NCBI GenBank assembly: GCA_046160825.1
Contig: JBJXHC010000124.1
Coordinates: forward strand, 1 to 64,000
Source of the DNA: JBJXHC01 sp046160825
Lineage (GTDB): Bacteria; Bacteroidota; Ignavibacteria; UBA10030; UBA6906
Reading direction: 5' to 3'
DNA: 64,000 nt
Part shown: piece after piece, positions 42,228 to 50,782 of the stretch
Position numbering within the stretch: the stretch's first letter is position 1
Layout of the letters: the number at the start of each line of letters is the position of its first letter
Made by a program: the position numbers and the translations under genes
The notes under the pieces: model-generated
Databases searched by the model: none
Seen by the model: only the letters and a program-made list of their open reading frames with translations
Told to the model about the DNA's origin: nothing

Positions 42228-43694
42228 TTACCTGAGATCAGACCGCAAGAAGCCTGCAAACGCAAAGCCCACGGAGAGAATAACAAAAAACGCCACGACG
42301 CCGAGATCAGCGACTGATCCCGATACACTTTCTGCCAGGGTCGGCGTAGAGTAGTGAAGACGCGGAAGCTCGCTCAGGTCTATGGTGCCAGCTTCTCGTG
42401 GTGCCTGGAATGAAAACCCCCGATCGGAGTCCATGGTAATCCGGATGCCGCCACCCCCGCCGGATTCCTTCTGCTTCTTCTCAACGAACTCAAGGTAGGA
42501 ACCGCGATACCGACGTAACGCATCCTCGAACCGTGTTTTCATGTCCACATCCGTTCCCGCAAGTTTCATTGCAACAAGTTGAAATGCCGAAGCCGGAGAG
42601 AGGCGCGACATGGTATACGCAAGACGCTCCTGCGCGAGTTTGCGATTCCGCAAGTCTTCATTCAATGTCTCTCCAAACTCGTCGATATTGCGTTGCGCCT
42701 GCTTGCGCGCCTTCTCATCTTCCTCCATCCATTCCCACATATGCTCGTCGCGATACGCTCCACGGTCATTCTCATTCATGTTCTCCGTCGGTTGGTTCCG
42801 CACCTTCCATCGGCCCTCCATTTCATCCCAATGTCTCGCCCAGCTATCACGGGCGAACGCATCACGTTGTCCTTCGATTTCAGCAATTGATGGAACATGA
42901 ACCACCTGTGCCGCGGCCATCACCCCGGCGCGGGGAATAATGAGGATGAACGCCACCCATGCGACAAGGGCTACGAGGAAGGCCACGTTCGTTCGTTTGA
43001 TTATGGCTGAGACCATTACTCCAAACACGACGAAGAACGTGAAGTAGAGAAGAGATACTCCAATCAGCAGCACAACGCGGGCCCAATGTGTTGCCGTCAA
43101 CGGAACGTTGAAGAGCACAACGAGGAATATTCCCAGGAGAATCGGAATGATGATCGATATGGCAAGACCGATCCAAAGCCCGGCGATTTTCCCCAGAAGA
43201 TACTTGACTCGCGGGATACCATTGGCAAATGTCAGTTGAAGCGTTCCGTTCTCTCGCTCACCCGCTATTGCGTCGTACGTGAACAGTATTGCAAACAATG
43301 ACAGGATCACTTGCACGATAAATGCGAAGTCAACAAACCGGAAGACGGCGTAGATTGGCTCATCCGCGTACACACTGTTGGTCAGCTTGACCGGCTGAAG
43401 TTCATGGACGCGGGTAAGTCTGCCGACGTCATTGTGGACGCCTGCGACAAATATCTGCATTGGATCGGGAGGACGGTATTGCCGGTTCCGCAGGCTCCCG
43501 ATCGATGTTTCTTCGCGCATCTCCTGATCCGTTAGCCGAATGGCCGCTTCATACTGCCGTGAGAATGCGTTATACTCTTTGACGCCGGCGTATACACTCA
43601 ACAAGATAAGCGCCGAGCAAACGGCAAACGTCGCTGTGAACTTCGGACTGAGGAGAATTCCCCTCAACTCCTTTTCAATAATTGTGGTGATCAT
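42228..43694 (-). CDS. ABC-2 type permease with DUF3526 (second permease)
   Basis: 488 aa. It begins TTIIEKELRGILLSPKFTATFAVCSALILLSVY, with transmembrane helix 1 directly after the typical elbow helix of ABC-2 proteins. The next part up to about residue 110 is periplasmic; then come four to five helices (AFIVQVILSLFAILFTYDAIAGERENGTLQLTFANGIPRVKYLLGKIAG, IIPILLGIFLVVL, VALVAWVAFILIIP), a long second periplasmic region (about 265-450) and a final helix. It closely resembles the neighbouring permease, so the two probably form a heterodimer with the ATPase. It starts 11 bp after that gene. Confidence 0.9.
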   Translation of the reverse strand: MITTIIEKELRGILLSPKFTATFAVCSALILLSVYAGVKEYNAFSRQYEAAIRLTDQEMREETSIGSLRNRQYRPPDPMQIFVAGVHNDVGRLTRVHELQPVKLTNSVYADEPIYAVFRFVDFAFIVQVILSLFAILFTYDAIAGERENGTLQLTFANGIPRVKYLLGKIAGLWIGLAISIIIPILLGIFLVVLFNVPLTATHWARVVLLIGVSLLYFTFFVVFGVMVSAIIKRTNVAFLVALVAWVAFILIIPRAGVMAAAQVVHVPSIAEIEGQRDAFARDSWARHWDEMEGRWKVRNQPTENMNENDRGAYRDEHMWEWMEEDEKARKQAQRNIDEFGETLNEDLRNRKLAQERLAYTMSRLSPASAFQLVAMKLAGTDVDMKTRFEDALRRYRGSYLEFVEKKQKESGGGGGIRITMDSDRGFSFQAPREAGTIDLSELPRLHYSTPTLAESVSGSVADLGVVAFFVILSVGFAFAGFLRSDLR

Positions 43695-43705
43695 TGTTTT
43701 TTGCC

Positions 43706-45121
43706 TTATCTGAGATCGTAACGGAGAAACGCGACGAATGCTGCCGCAAGAAAAATGAGATTCCAGAGTATGAGCAAGCCCATGTCAAAGAGAGTCTCAG
43801 GCAACACCTCGGCAAGCTGGAAGGATGTGTATGCGAACGCTGGAATTTCCTTAGCGTCGATTGCTTTTGGTTTCTCGTCACCATCGTTCACAGTGCGCCA
43901 CATGATCACGTTGCCGCCGGGGTTCATTCCTGTTTTCTCGAACATGAACTTCGCATACTCTTTCTGGTAAGCAGCAACGGCCTCTTTGTAGTGTTCTCTG
44001 AGTCTGAGCGAGGAACCGGCCAATGCAGATGCCGCAAATGACAACGACGCCGCGGGTGAAATACGCGCCAGGCCAAACGCAAAACGGCGCTGTACATTTT
44101 CGCGGTTCGTTCTATCCTCGTTCAGTTGTGCTGCAAGTTCAGACATTTTCTTGTCTCGCTCATCGGCAAGTGTTTGCATGAACTTGTTGAACGAGGTCAT
44201 CATTTGCTCCGGGTCGACGGTATTCGCAGGCTTGAAACCGGACATCTTCGTCCGGTCCTCCTGCCAGAGTTGTGCATTGAGCCGGGACTTCTTGGAGGCA
44301 ATGTCATCCACAGATGGCACCTCAACCGCCCGCCCCGCCAACAGTACGGCGCTACGTGGCACGATCAATACCGCGAGAATCCATATCACCAGCAGGAGGA
44401 GAAACGAGTGCGCCGAGCGGTGAGTGACGGACGAAATGAATACTGAGAGTGTGAGAAATACGCCAAAGTACAGAAGCCCCGTCAGGGCGACCAGGGCTAT
44501 TTTGGCCCATTCATCACCGGAAAGTGAGATGCCCAGGATGAGAAAGAGAGAAGCACCAATGAGCATGGGGAGAAGGAGTGGAAGTGCCAGTGCGAACAGT
44601 GTGCCACCGAGTTTGCCGAGAATGTATGTTGACCGTGGCATCGCATTGGCAAACGTAAGACGGAGCGTTCCTCGTTCCTTTTCCCCATTAATAGCATCGT
44701 AGCCGAACACAATCGCAAAGAGCGAAAGAACAACCATGAAAATGAATTCGAGATCGAGAAAGCGAAACACGGCAAAGAGCGGGTCTTCGCTATACCGACT
44801 GTCATGGGTTGTGAGTTCGCCCCGGCCCGAAACTTCTGTCGTCCGACCAATGTCGTTGGAGATTCCATTCACAAGAGCGGAGAGAGGTTGCGGGGGAAGG
44901 AATATCCGGAAATCACGTACCGACATCCAATCCGTGATGCCTTCCAATTTCCGCATGTTCTCGGCCTTTGCCGCTTCGTATCGGGCGAGATTCAATTGGT
45001 AGCTTCGACCGCCCACATAAAACGCCAGGACGATCAGCAACGAACAGACCCCGAACGTGACGGAGAACTTGGTCGATCCAACGATTTCACGGATTTCTTT
45101 TTCGATTAACAACTTGAGCAT
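43706..45121 (-). CDS. ABC-2 type permease with DUF3526 (first permease)
   Basis: 471 aa from ATG 45121, with GAGAGGA 4 bp upstream; a further ATG at 45145 overlaps the ATPase stop (ATGA) and would add 8 residues. The layout equals that of its partner: elbow helix (MLKLLIEKEIREIVGSTKFSVTFGV), TM1, periplasmic part, then AIVFGYDAINGEKERGTLRLTFANAMPRSTYILGKLGG, more helices and a final TM near LGLLILWNLIFLAAAFVAFLRY. The two proteins are diverged duplicates. Confidence 0.9.
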   Translation of the reverse strand: MLKLLIEKEIREIVGSTKFSVTFGVCSLLIVLAFYVGGRSYQLNLARYEAAKAENMRKLEGITDWMSVRDFRIFLPPQPLSALVNGISNDIGRTTEVSGRGELTTHDSRYSEDPLFAVFRFLDLEFIFMVVLSLFAIVFGYDAINGEKERGTLRLTFANAMPRSTYILGKLGGTLFALALPLLLPMLIGASLFLILGISLSGDEWAKIALVALTGLLYFGVFLTLSVFISSVTHRSAHSFLLLLVIWILAVLIVPRSAVLLAGRAVEVPSVDDIASKKSRLNAQLWQEDRTKMSGFKPANTVDPEQMMTSFNKFMQTLADERDKKMSELAAQLNEDRTNRENVQRRFAFGLARISPAASLSFAASALAGSSLRLREHYKEAVAAYQKEYAKFMFEKTGMNPGGNVIMWRTVNDGDEKPKAIDAKEIPAFAYTSFQLAEVLPETLFDMGLLILWNLIFLAAAFVAFLRYDLR

Positions 45122-45141
45122 GTGTTCCTCTCGTGAAATGA

Positions 45142-45876
45142 TCATGCTGCATTCTGTAGATGACCTGCGATATATTTCATGTACAATTCCTCCATATCCT
45201 TTCCGGCGAGTTCACTCACAGGCTTCTGCATGACGAGCCTGCCTTTGTTCATGATGCCAATTGTGTCGGCGATTTCCTTCGCGCGGAAGATGTCGTGCGT
45301 GGACATGAGGATGGATTTCCCCTGATCGCGTAGTGATGCAAGCAGCTTAATGAATTCGTATCCTGCCTGCGGATCCAGTCCGGACGTCGGCTCATCCAGC
45401 AGTATCGCCGGCGCATCCTTCAGAATCGCTATGGCAATACCGCACTTCTGTCGCATCCCTTTGGAGAACTCCTTGAGACGTTTGTTGTGCGCTTCTTCCT
45501 GCAACCCGACACGCAACAGGACCTCACGATATTCGTCTTTCGAGTGCCGGTGTTTTCCCGCGAGGCGCGTGAAGTAGTCAAGGTTCTGGATGGCCGTGAA
45601 GTTGGGATACAGCATTACGTTTTCCGAGACAAAAGCCACGCTCGCCTTTGCCTTGAGTGGTTCCTTGTGTGTTACGATGCCATTAATCCTTGCCTCGCCC
45701 TCAGTCGGATCGATAAAATTGAGAAAGAGGTTGATCGTAGTTGTCTTCCCCGCCCCATTGCCACCGAGCATCGCATAGACGTGTCCTGGTGGGATGGAGA
45801 ATGTCACGTGGTCAAGTGCCAAGACGCCGTCTTCGTATTGTTTAGTCAGGTTGACTGCTTCAAACATTGGTTCCAT
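45142..45876 (-). CDS. ABC transporter ATP-binding protein
   Basis: 244 aa. All nucleotide-binding motifs are present: Walker A GGNGAGKTT, Q loop FVSEN, signature FSKGMRQK, Walker B AILLDEPTSG and H loop STHD. The set resembles NosF/ABC-2 exporter ATPases. It lies between the NEW3 gene (22 bp upstream) and the first permease gene (ATGA overlap), so it drives that pair. Substrate unknown; the operon also encodes PDZ and NEW3 proteins, which are not usual parts of this transporter type. Confidence 0.94.
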   Translation of the reverse strand: MEPMFEAVNLTKQYEDGVLALDHVTFSIPPGHVYAMLGGNGAGKTTTINLFLNFIDPTEGEARINGIVTHKEPLKAKASVAFVSENVMLYPNFTAIQNLDYFTRLAGKHRHSKDEYREVLLRVGLQEEAHNKRLKEFSKGMRQKCGIAIAILKDAPAILLDEPTSGLDPQAGYEFIKLLASLRDQGKSILMSTHDIFRAKEIADTIGIMNKGRLVMQKPVSELAGKDMEELYMKYIAGHLQNAA

Positions 45877-45897
45877 AGAGTTCTCCGGTTATTCAGT

Positions 45898-47400
45898 CTA
45901 TCTCTTTGCGAGTTTCATTCCATAGACAACAATTCCACCCACCAGCCCGAGAATCAGCAGTACTATCAAGGCTGTCCCCAACACATTCGCTTCCGCCTGG
46001 ATTTCCACAGTCACACTTTTGTCCTCACCATTTACCGGTTGATTGTCCGAGAGGGCGGAAGTGCGAGCCCGCATTTCATATCTTCCCACACTGACGCCGG
46101 CGGGAGGAGTGAAGGTCAACCTCACCTGCTTCTCCTCACCGATGTCGAGAGATGAGATCGTTGACGGATCAATCGCCTTGGACCAATGGAGAGGCTGGTC
46201 AACCTTCACTTCAATATTATCGAGACGTCGCGATCCCTCGTTTACAAGATCGATGACCATTTCCGCTGTACCATCTTCATGGATGGAATGGAAGAGTTGC
46301 GGTGCGCGAACGAGCAGTTCGCCTTTTCCTTTTGGCACCAGCTCAAGCTTCACAAACCCGATGTTGAGTTTCTCGATTTCCGCTTGTGACCAGTTTCTAG
46401 TGTGCAATGTGGTGACTTCTGCTGCCTTGTCGCGTGGAATAACAAGGACATAGAATGAAATCGGGCGATCCATCGCGACCTCATCCATGGGCCTGTCCGG
46501 GAGTGAAATCTCAAGTGCGGCTTTGCGTGTATTGGTGCTCTCAGTGAACTTGAACTGGCTTAGCCGCGCTTGTCCGGAAGGATCCTTAAAGAATCTATTT
46601 ATCTGTTTGGGGAGATTCACTACTTCGAGACTGAATGTATTGTTCACCCCGCTGAATAATTCCAGAGTAAGGTCGAACGAAGCGGATTTGCCGAGGTCTA
46701 CTTCCTGTGAGAATTGCTCTGATTGAACGACTACCTTGTTGAGTGAGGCGTCCTTTTGGAGGAAAATCTTCATGGTGCGCTGTGTGCCGTTACCGTAGAT
46801 CAGATTAACCGTGATGGCATCAAGGTCTTGCAATAGTGTGAAGTCCAGCTCCGCCGGCTGGCCATATTTCAACGCGTCTACCTTTGCTTCATACGGCTGA
46901 CTGATAATTGCGCCCTGATCATTGAGAATGGAAACGTAGACATTGTTGATGACCTCCGGCTGGAGTGTACGAAACAGGGCATCGTCAATGCCTAACACTT
47001 TCTGAAACTCAGCGCCGCCACCCGAGGTATTCGCCAGGCGCAATCGGACATGCTTGCCACCGTCCTTCGAATTGTATTTCACTGCCTGTGCAACTGATAC
47101 GTATTGTGCCTCGAAGAGAACTGCCAGGAGCGACTGCTGGTAATTCACTTCGGCATCGGCAAACATGCTCCGTTGCCGATCCAACTCGGCCTGTGAGATC
47201 AATCCTTTTGAATGCAGTTCACGGTAGCGATCATGCTCTTTCTGGGCAGCTTCATACGCCTCTTTTGCCCGCTTCAAACCGAGAAGTCGGTATTTGTCGT
47301 CGCGCTGGTTATAGTTCACCTGCGCAAGAATCGATGACACACAGAGAATTGTCAGCAAAACGATGACAAACAGACGAAAGTCCGTCAAGTGTCGATTCAC
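45898..47400 (-). CDS. NEW3-domain protein with N-terminal coiled coil and C-terminal membrane anchor
   Basis: 500 aa. A signal peptide or anchor (about 9-26) is followed by a helical hairpin (about 37-90) similar to that of HlyD/RND adaptors (RELHSKGLISQAELDRQRSMFADAEVNYQQSLL). The middle (about 100-370) is beta-rich. Residues about 375-465 form the NEW3 immunoglobulin-like domain (TAEMVIDLVNEGSRRLDNIEVKVDQPLHWSKAIDPSTISSLDIGEEKQVRLTFTPP), and one helix at about 475-497 anchors the C-terminus, ending MKLAKR. It overlaps the PDZ gene by 4 bp. It may couple the ABC pump to the envelope, an inference from its shape. Confidence 0.85.
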   Translation of the reverse strand: MNRHLTDFRLFVIVLLTILCVSSILAQVNYNQRDDKYRLLGLKRAKEAYEAAQKEHDRYRELHSKGLISQAELDRQRSMFADAEVNYQQSLLAVLFEAQYVSVAQAVKYNSKDGGKHVRLRLANTSGGGAEFQKVLGIDDALFRTLQPEVINNVYVSILNDQGAIISQPYEAKVDALKYGQPAELDFTLLQDLDAITVNLIYGNGTQRTMKIFLQKDASLNKVVVQSEQFSQEVDLGKSASFDLTLELFSGVNNTFSLEVVNLPKQINRFFKDPSGQARLSQFKFTESTNTRKAALEISLPDRPMDEVAMDRPISFYVLVIPRDKAAEVTTLHTRNWSQAEIEKLNIGFVKLELVPKGKGELLVRAPQLFHSIHEDGTAEMVIDLVNEGSRRLDNIEVKVDQPLHWSKAIDPSTISSLDIGEEKQVRLTFTPPAGVSVGRYEMRARTSALSDNQPVNGEDKSVTVEIQAEANVLGTALIVLLILGLVGGIVVYGMKLAKR

Positions 47401-48143
47401 TTTATTTCTTTCTTGATGACACCGCCACCCGGCACGGGTTTGCTGAACGAGAATGTCACCGGCTTCCCGTCTCGGTCGAGTTTCAGTGTGACGTTACTGC
47501 CGACCGGAAGGGAATCGTATGTGTCGACAAATGCTTTCACCGTCGCCGCTTTCTTCCCGTTGAGTTCGAGGACTATATCTCCCTTCATCGCCCCCGCTTT
47601 TGGAGCGGCCCCATCAGGTAGAATATCGAGAACCTCAACGGCTTTTCCCTTCATACTGATGATGAGTCCGAGGGCCGGAAGAGCTTCGACATCACCACCA
47701 TCTCCAGCGGTGATCATTCGCATTTGCATCTTTGGAAGATTGTTCGAGTCGGCTATGGTGAACGACACAAGCATCATAGCCTCATCACGTCTGATGCCCA
47801 TCTTGAATACTTCGCCGACCTTCATCCCCTCATACAATTCCTTCAGTGCAGCGACATCCTTCACTTTCTTTGCGTTTGCCATGAGAATAATGTCCCCCTC
47901 TTTCAGGTCGACGTCGGCATATCCCTTCGGGCGTTTCTCTGGCGGCATGATGTGATCAACGCGAAGATGGTCCTTGTCTGAAGAGATGAGCGCACCCAAC
48001 TCACGCAACTGGAATATTTCCACCACGTGTTGCATCATTGTCCCCGTTGAATCGCCGCGTACAATGCGAACTTGTGAATAGGAATTGATGACCGCTGCAA
48101 TAACAGCGAGTGTAACGACAAGCAAAGCAAACCGGGATTTCAT
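47397..48143 (-). CDS. Exported protein with two PDZ domains
   Basis: 248 aa from ATG 48143, chosen because ATGGAG lies 6 bp upstream; ATG 48155 is an alternative. A signal peptide (about 1-22) is followed by PDZ 1 (about 55-135; DVDLKEGDIILMANAKKVKDVAALKELYEGMKVGEVFKMGIRR) and PDZ 2 (about 160-240; GAMKGDIVLELNGKKAATVKAFVDTYDSLPVGSNVTLKLDRDGK). No protease domain is present, so it is a binding protein. It is the first gene of the leftward operon and its stop overlaps the NEW3 start (ATGA). Confidence 0.9.
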   Translation of the reverse strand: MKSRFALLVVTLAVIAAVINSYSQVRIVRGDSTGTMMQHVVEIFQLRELGALISSDKDHLRVDHIMPPEKRPKGYADVDLKEGDIILMANAKKVKDVAALKELYEGMKVGEVFKMGIRRDEAMMLVSFTIADSNNLPKMQMRMITAGDGGDVEALPALGLIISMKGKAVEVLDILPDGAAPKAGAMKGDIVLELNGKKAATVKAFVDTYDSLPVGSNVTLKLDRDGKPVTFSFSKPVPGGGVIKKEIK

Positions 48144-48217
48144 ATGGGTCTCCATGGAACTTGAGGTGATTATTGTTGCATGAACGACAAGATAGCTGAA
48201 GGGTTGCGGCATTCATA

Positions 48218-48247
48218 GTTAATCTGTGTTAGCGAGTGTTAAGAGAT
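48218..48247. promoter_or_regulatory. Three 10-bp-spaced direct repeats, probable OmpR-type regulator site
   Basis: gttaatctgt (48218-48227), gttagcgagt (48228-48237), gttaagagat (48238-48247): three copies of GTTA(A/G) at an exact 10-bp period. OmpR-family regulators bind such direct repeats on one DNA face. The site lies between the PDZ operon and the kinase/regulator pair, close to both starts, and would suit control of both by the regulator encoded at 50004-50702. Confidence 0.55.
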
Positions 48248-48291
48248 GTAAAGAAGGAAGAAAAAGTCCCCGTCATGTCGTACATTGTTCC

Positions 48292-50007
48292 ATGAACAGA
48301 CAAAAGAAAATCATCACGATCGTTATTGTTCTGAGCGCGGTTGCCGTAATGGGGCTTGTCTCTGTTCAGGTGCAGTTGTTGCGCAATGCCGCTCAACAAA
48401 AAGAAGAAGCGTTCGAGCGCACCGTTACCAACGTACTGTCGTCAGTTGCAGCAAGACTGGAGACCGGGGAGACTGTTTCCAAAATGGTGGGGCTTGCTGT
48501 TCGTGTCCCTGATCCGGCTTCTCTTGGTTTGCTGGAACTTCACGAGGAGAATGTCGTGAAGAACGACAGCCTCGCGGTTTCATTCACGAAGCGTCGTATG
48601 CACTCCGCGCCACTTAAAGTAACGGGCAACCGTCTTTCATACACGGTCAGTTCCCCACAACATGTCAGGATCAGCGCGTATGACATGATTGGGCGTGAAG
48701 ATACCGTCATTGTCGATACGTTCAAATGGAGTGGTGAATACGAGGCCACACTCGACTCATCAAAATTTGGGGACGGCGCGTATTTCTATAGGTATTCAAC
48801 CGACAGTGCCTCGTTTGTCATGCAGGTGGAGAACGGCAAGTTCAACAACGTTATTCATCCCAGTGCCACCGACGCCGATCGTCGACAGATGGTGAGCATT
48901 GTATTGGACAAGCTTGCTTTGGCGGAGAGGGAGCCTGTTGAACGCCGTATCAAACCGGAGCTTCTTGATTCCCTTCTTGCTGTCACGCTCCATGAAGCTG
49001 GAATCAACATGGACTATGTGTATGGGGTTCTTTCGCAACCCGGCGATTCTATCAGGATGGCGAACGCGAGTCAGTACGAAGGAGAATTAAAATCAACGCC
49101 TTTCAAGACCAGACTTTTCCCCCTTGACATATTCTCGGCGCGCAGCGATCTCGCGCTCTTCTTTCCGGGCCACAACATGTATTTGTTGAAGGAGATCGGA
49201 TTGTTGCTTGGATTGACGGTGTTGTTCCTCGGGATCATCATTGTCTGTTTCATATATACGATCAGAACGATATTCAAGCAAAAGCATTTCCATGGACTGC
49301 TCGTTGATTTTATCAACAACATGACACACGAATTCAAGACTCCCATTTCCACGATAGCACTTGCGAGCGAAGCAATTGGCCGTCCGGAGATCTTGTTGCA
49401 AAGCGACAAAGTCATCCGGTACAACACGATTATTCAGGACGAGAATGTGCGGATGCGGCATCAGGTGGATAAAATCCTGCAGATGGCGGTGCTTGAGGAA
49501 GGAGACTATGAGCTCCACGTGGAGAGCATCGATCTCCATGCTGTTATCCGGAAAGCTGTGGAAAATATTGCGCTGCAAGTGGAGGGAAGAGGAGGAAATA
49601 TCAATTGTCGGTTGCACGCAGATGCCCCCGTTATTCAAGGCGATGCGGTGCATATTGCCAACATCATTCATAACATACTCGACAATGCAAACAAGTATTC
49701 CCCGGACCAGCCACAGATCATGGTGGAAACACGAGCAGTGGAGAATGGCGTCGAGGTGAGTATTCAAGATAGTGGTATTGGCATGACACCGGAGGAGGTG
49801 GGGCGTGTGTTCGAGAAATATTACCGCGTTCCGACAGGCAACACACACGACGTGAAGGGCTTTGGTCTCGGACTCAGTTACGTCAAGCTGATGGTGGACG
49901 CGCATAGCGGCTCGGTGACGATCCGGAGTACTCGCGGTGCCGGAACCAATGTGCGGCTGTGGTTTCCGCATGGACTGAAGGAGAATGGAAAAGAGGAAAC
50001 GGCATGA
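48292..50007 (+). CDS. Sensor histidine kinase with sorting-domain-like periplasmic module
   Basis: 571 aa from ATG 48292. TM1 (about 6-27) and TM2 (about 298-325, GLLLGLTVLFLGIIIVCFIYTI) bracket a large periplasmic region. Within it, residues about 105-185 read like a T9SS type A/FlgD-like Ig module (NRLSYTVSSPQHVRISAYDMIG, then GDGAYFYRYSTDSASFVMQVENGK). The cytoplasmic part has no HAMP or PAS domain: the H box NNMTHEFKTP (His346) follows TM2 closely, and the ATPase has N box IIHNILDNANKYS, G1 DSGIGM and G2 GFGLGLSYVKLMV. Its TGA overlaps the regulator's ATG. Confidence 0.92.
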   Translation: MNRQKKIITIVIVLSAVAVMGLVSVQVQLLRNAAQQKEEAFERTVTNVLSSVAARLETGETVSKMVGLAVRVPDPASLGLLELHEENVVKNDSLAVSFTKRRMHSAPLKVTGNRLSYTVSSPQHVRISAYDMIGREDTVIVDTFKWSGEYEATLDSSKFGDGAYFYRYSTDSASFVMQVENGKFNNVIHPSATDADRRQMVSIVLDKLALAEREPVERRIKPELLDSLLAVTLHEAGINMDYVYGVLSQPGDSIRMANASQYEGELKSTPFKTRLFPLDIFSARSDLALFFPGHNMYLLKEIGLLLGLTVLFLGIIIVCFIYTIRTIFKQKHFHGLLVDFINNMTHEFKTPISTIALASEAIGRPEILLQSDKVIRYNTIIQDENVRMRHQVDKILQMAVLEEGDYELHVESIDLHAVIRKAVENIALQVEGRGGNINCRLHADAPVIQGDAVHIANIIHNILDNANKYSPDQPQIMVETRAVENGVEVSIQDSGIGMTPEEVGRVFEKYYRVPTGNTHDVKGFGLGLSYVKLMVDAHSGSVTIRSTRGAGTNVRLWFPHGLKENGKEETA

Positions 50008-50702
50008 AACACATTCTTCTCCTTGAGGATGACCCGAACCTGGGATTTGTGCTGAAGGAGCATCTGGAGTTGCACGGCTACGTGGTGTCGCTCTGCACCA
50101 ATGGTGTTGATGGACTTGCGCAGTACTATAAGCAGAGCTATCTCCTGTGTCTTGTAGACGTGATGATGCCGAAGAAGGACGGCTTCACATTTGCGCGTGA
50201 AGTGCGTGCGAAGGATCAGCAGACGCCGATCATCTTCCTGACGGCGAAGTCGTTGAAAGAAGACCGCATCGAAGGCCTCAGAATTGGCGCGGATGATTAT
50301 GTGACCAAACCGTTCAGCATGGAGGAATTGATTCTCCGCATCACCGCCGTATTGAAACGCTCAGTCAGTACGGATTCTCCCGATGAAAACCAGACGGTCT
50401 TCCAGCTCGGAATGTACACATTCGATTCAGATCGGCAGGTGCTCGGGCGTAACGGAGCAGAACAAAAACTCACCGGCAAGGAAGCTGAATTGCTGCGTAT
50501 GTTGTGCGTGCATATGAACCGTACGCTTGAGCGTGATGTTGCCCTGAAGACGATCTGGGGAGATGACAGCTACTTCAATGGGAGAAGTATGGACGTGTTC
50601 GTTTCAAAGCTGCGGAAGTACTTGCAAGAGGATAAGGGTATCGAACTGCTCAATGTTCACGGCAAAGGTTACAAGCTAGTGGTGAGCGGGGATAGGAAAT
50701 AA
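50004..50702 (+). CDS. OmpR-family response regulator
   Basis: 232 aa from ATG 50004, overlapping the kinase stop (ATGA). The receiver has LLLEDDPNLG, phospho-acceptor Asp52 in LVDVMMPKKDG, FLTAKS and YVTKPFS with conserved Lys. The C-terminal winged helix (about 132-228) includes LTGKEAELLRMLCVHMNRTLERDVALKTIWGDDSYFNGRSMDVFVSKLRKYLQ and the Gly-Tyr turn in GKGYKLV. It is the partner of the kinase and probably binds the repeats at 48218-48247. It resembles RprY-type regulators of Bacteroidota. Confidence 0.95.
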   Translation: MKHILLLEDDPNLGFVLKEHLELHGYVVSLCTNGVDGLAQYYKQSYLLCLVDVMMPKKDGFTFAREVRAKDQQTPIIFLTAKSLKEDRIEGLRIGADDYVTKPFSMEELILRITAVLKRSVSTDSPDENQTVFQLGMYTFDSDRQVLGRNGAEQKLTGKEAELLRMLCVHMNRTLERDVALKTIWGDDSYFNGRSMDVFVSKLRKYLQEDKGIELLNVHGKGYKLVVSGDRK

Positions 50703-50734
50703 TAATTCAAAAAAGGAAACATTACAAACAAAAT

Positions 50735-50781
50735 GGGGCTTTCCCCTATTGTTCATTGCTTGTTGTTCAATTGCTCATTGA
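50735..50781. repeat. Short hairpin and degenerate TTG(T/C)TCATTG repeats
   Basis: The 80-bp gap between the convergent regulator and priA genes holds a GGGG-cttt-CCCC hairpin (50735-50746) followed by imperfect repeats of (a)ttgttcattgc, ttgttcaattgc and tcattg (50749-50780). No gene or strong terminator is seen. Confidence 0.5.
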
Positions 50782-50782
50782 T

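Noticed and set aside
45487..46155. 222-aa open frame on the plus strand
   Set aside because: It spans the ATPase and NEW3 genes antisense and has no domain or ribosome site.
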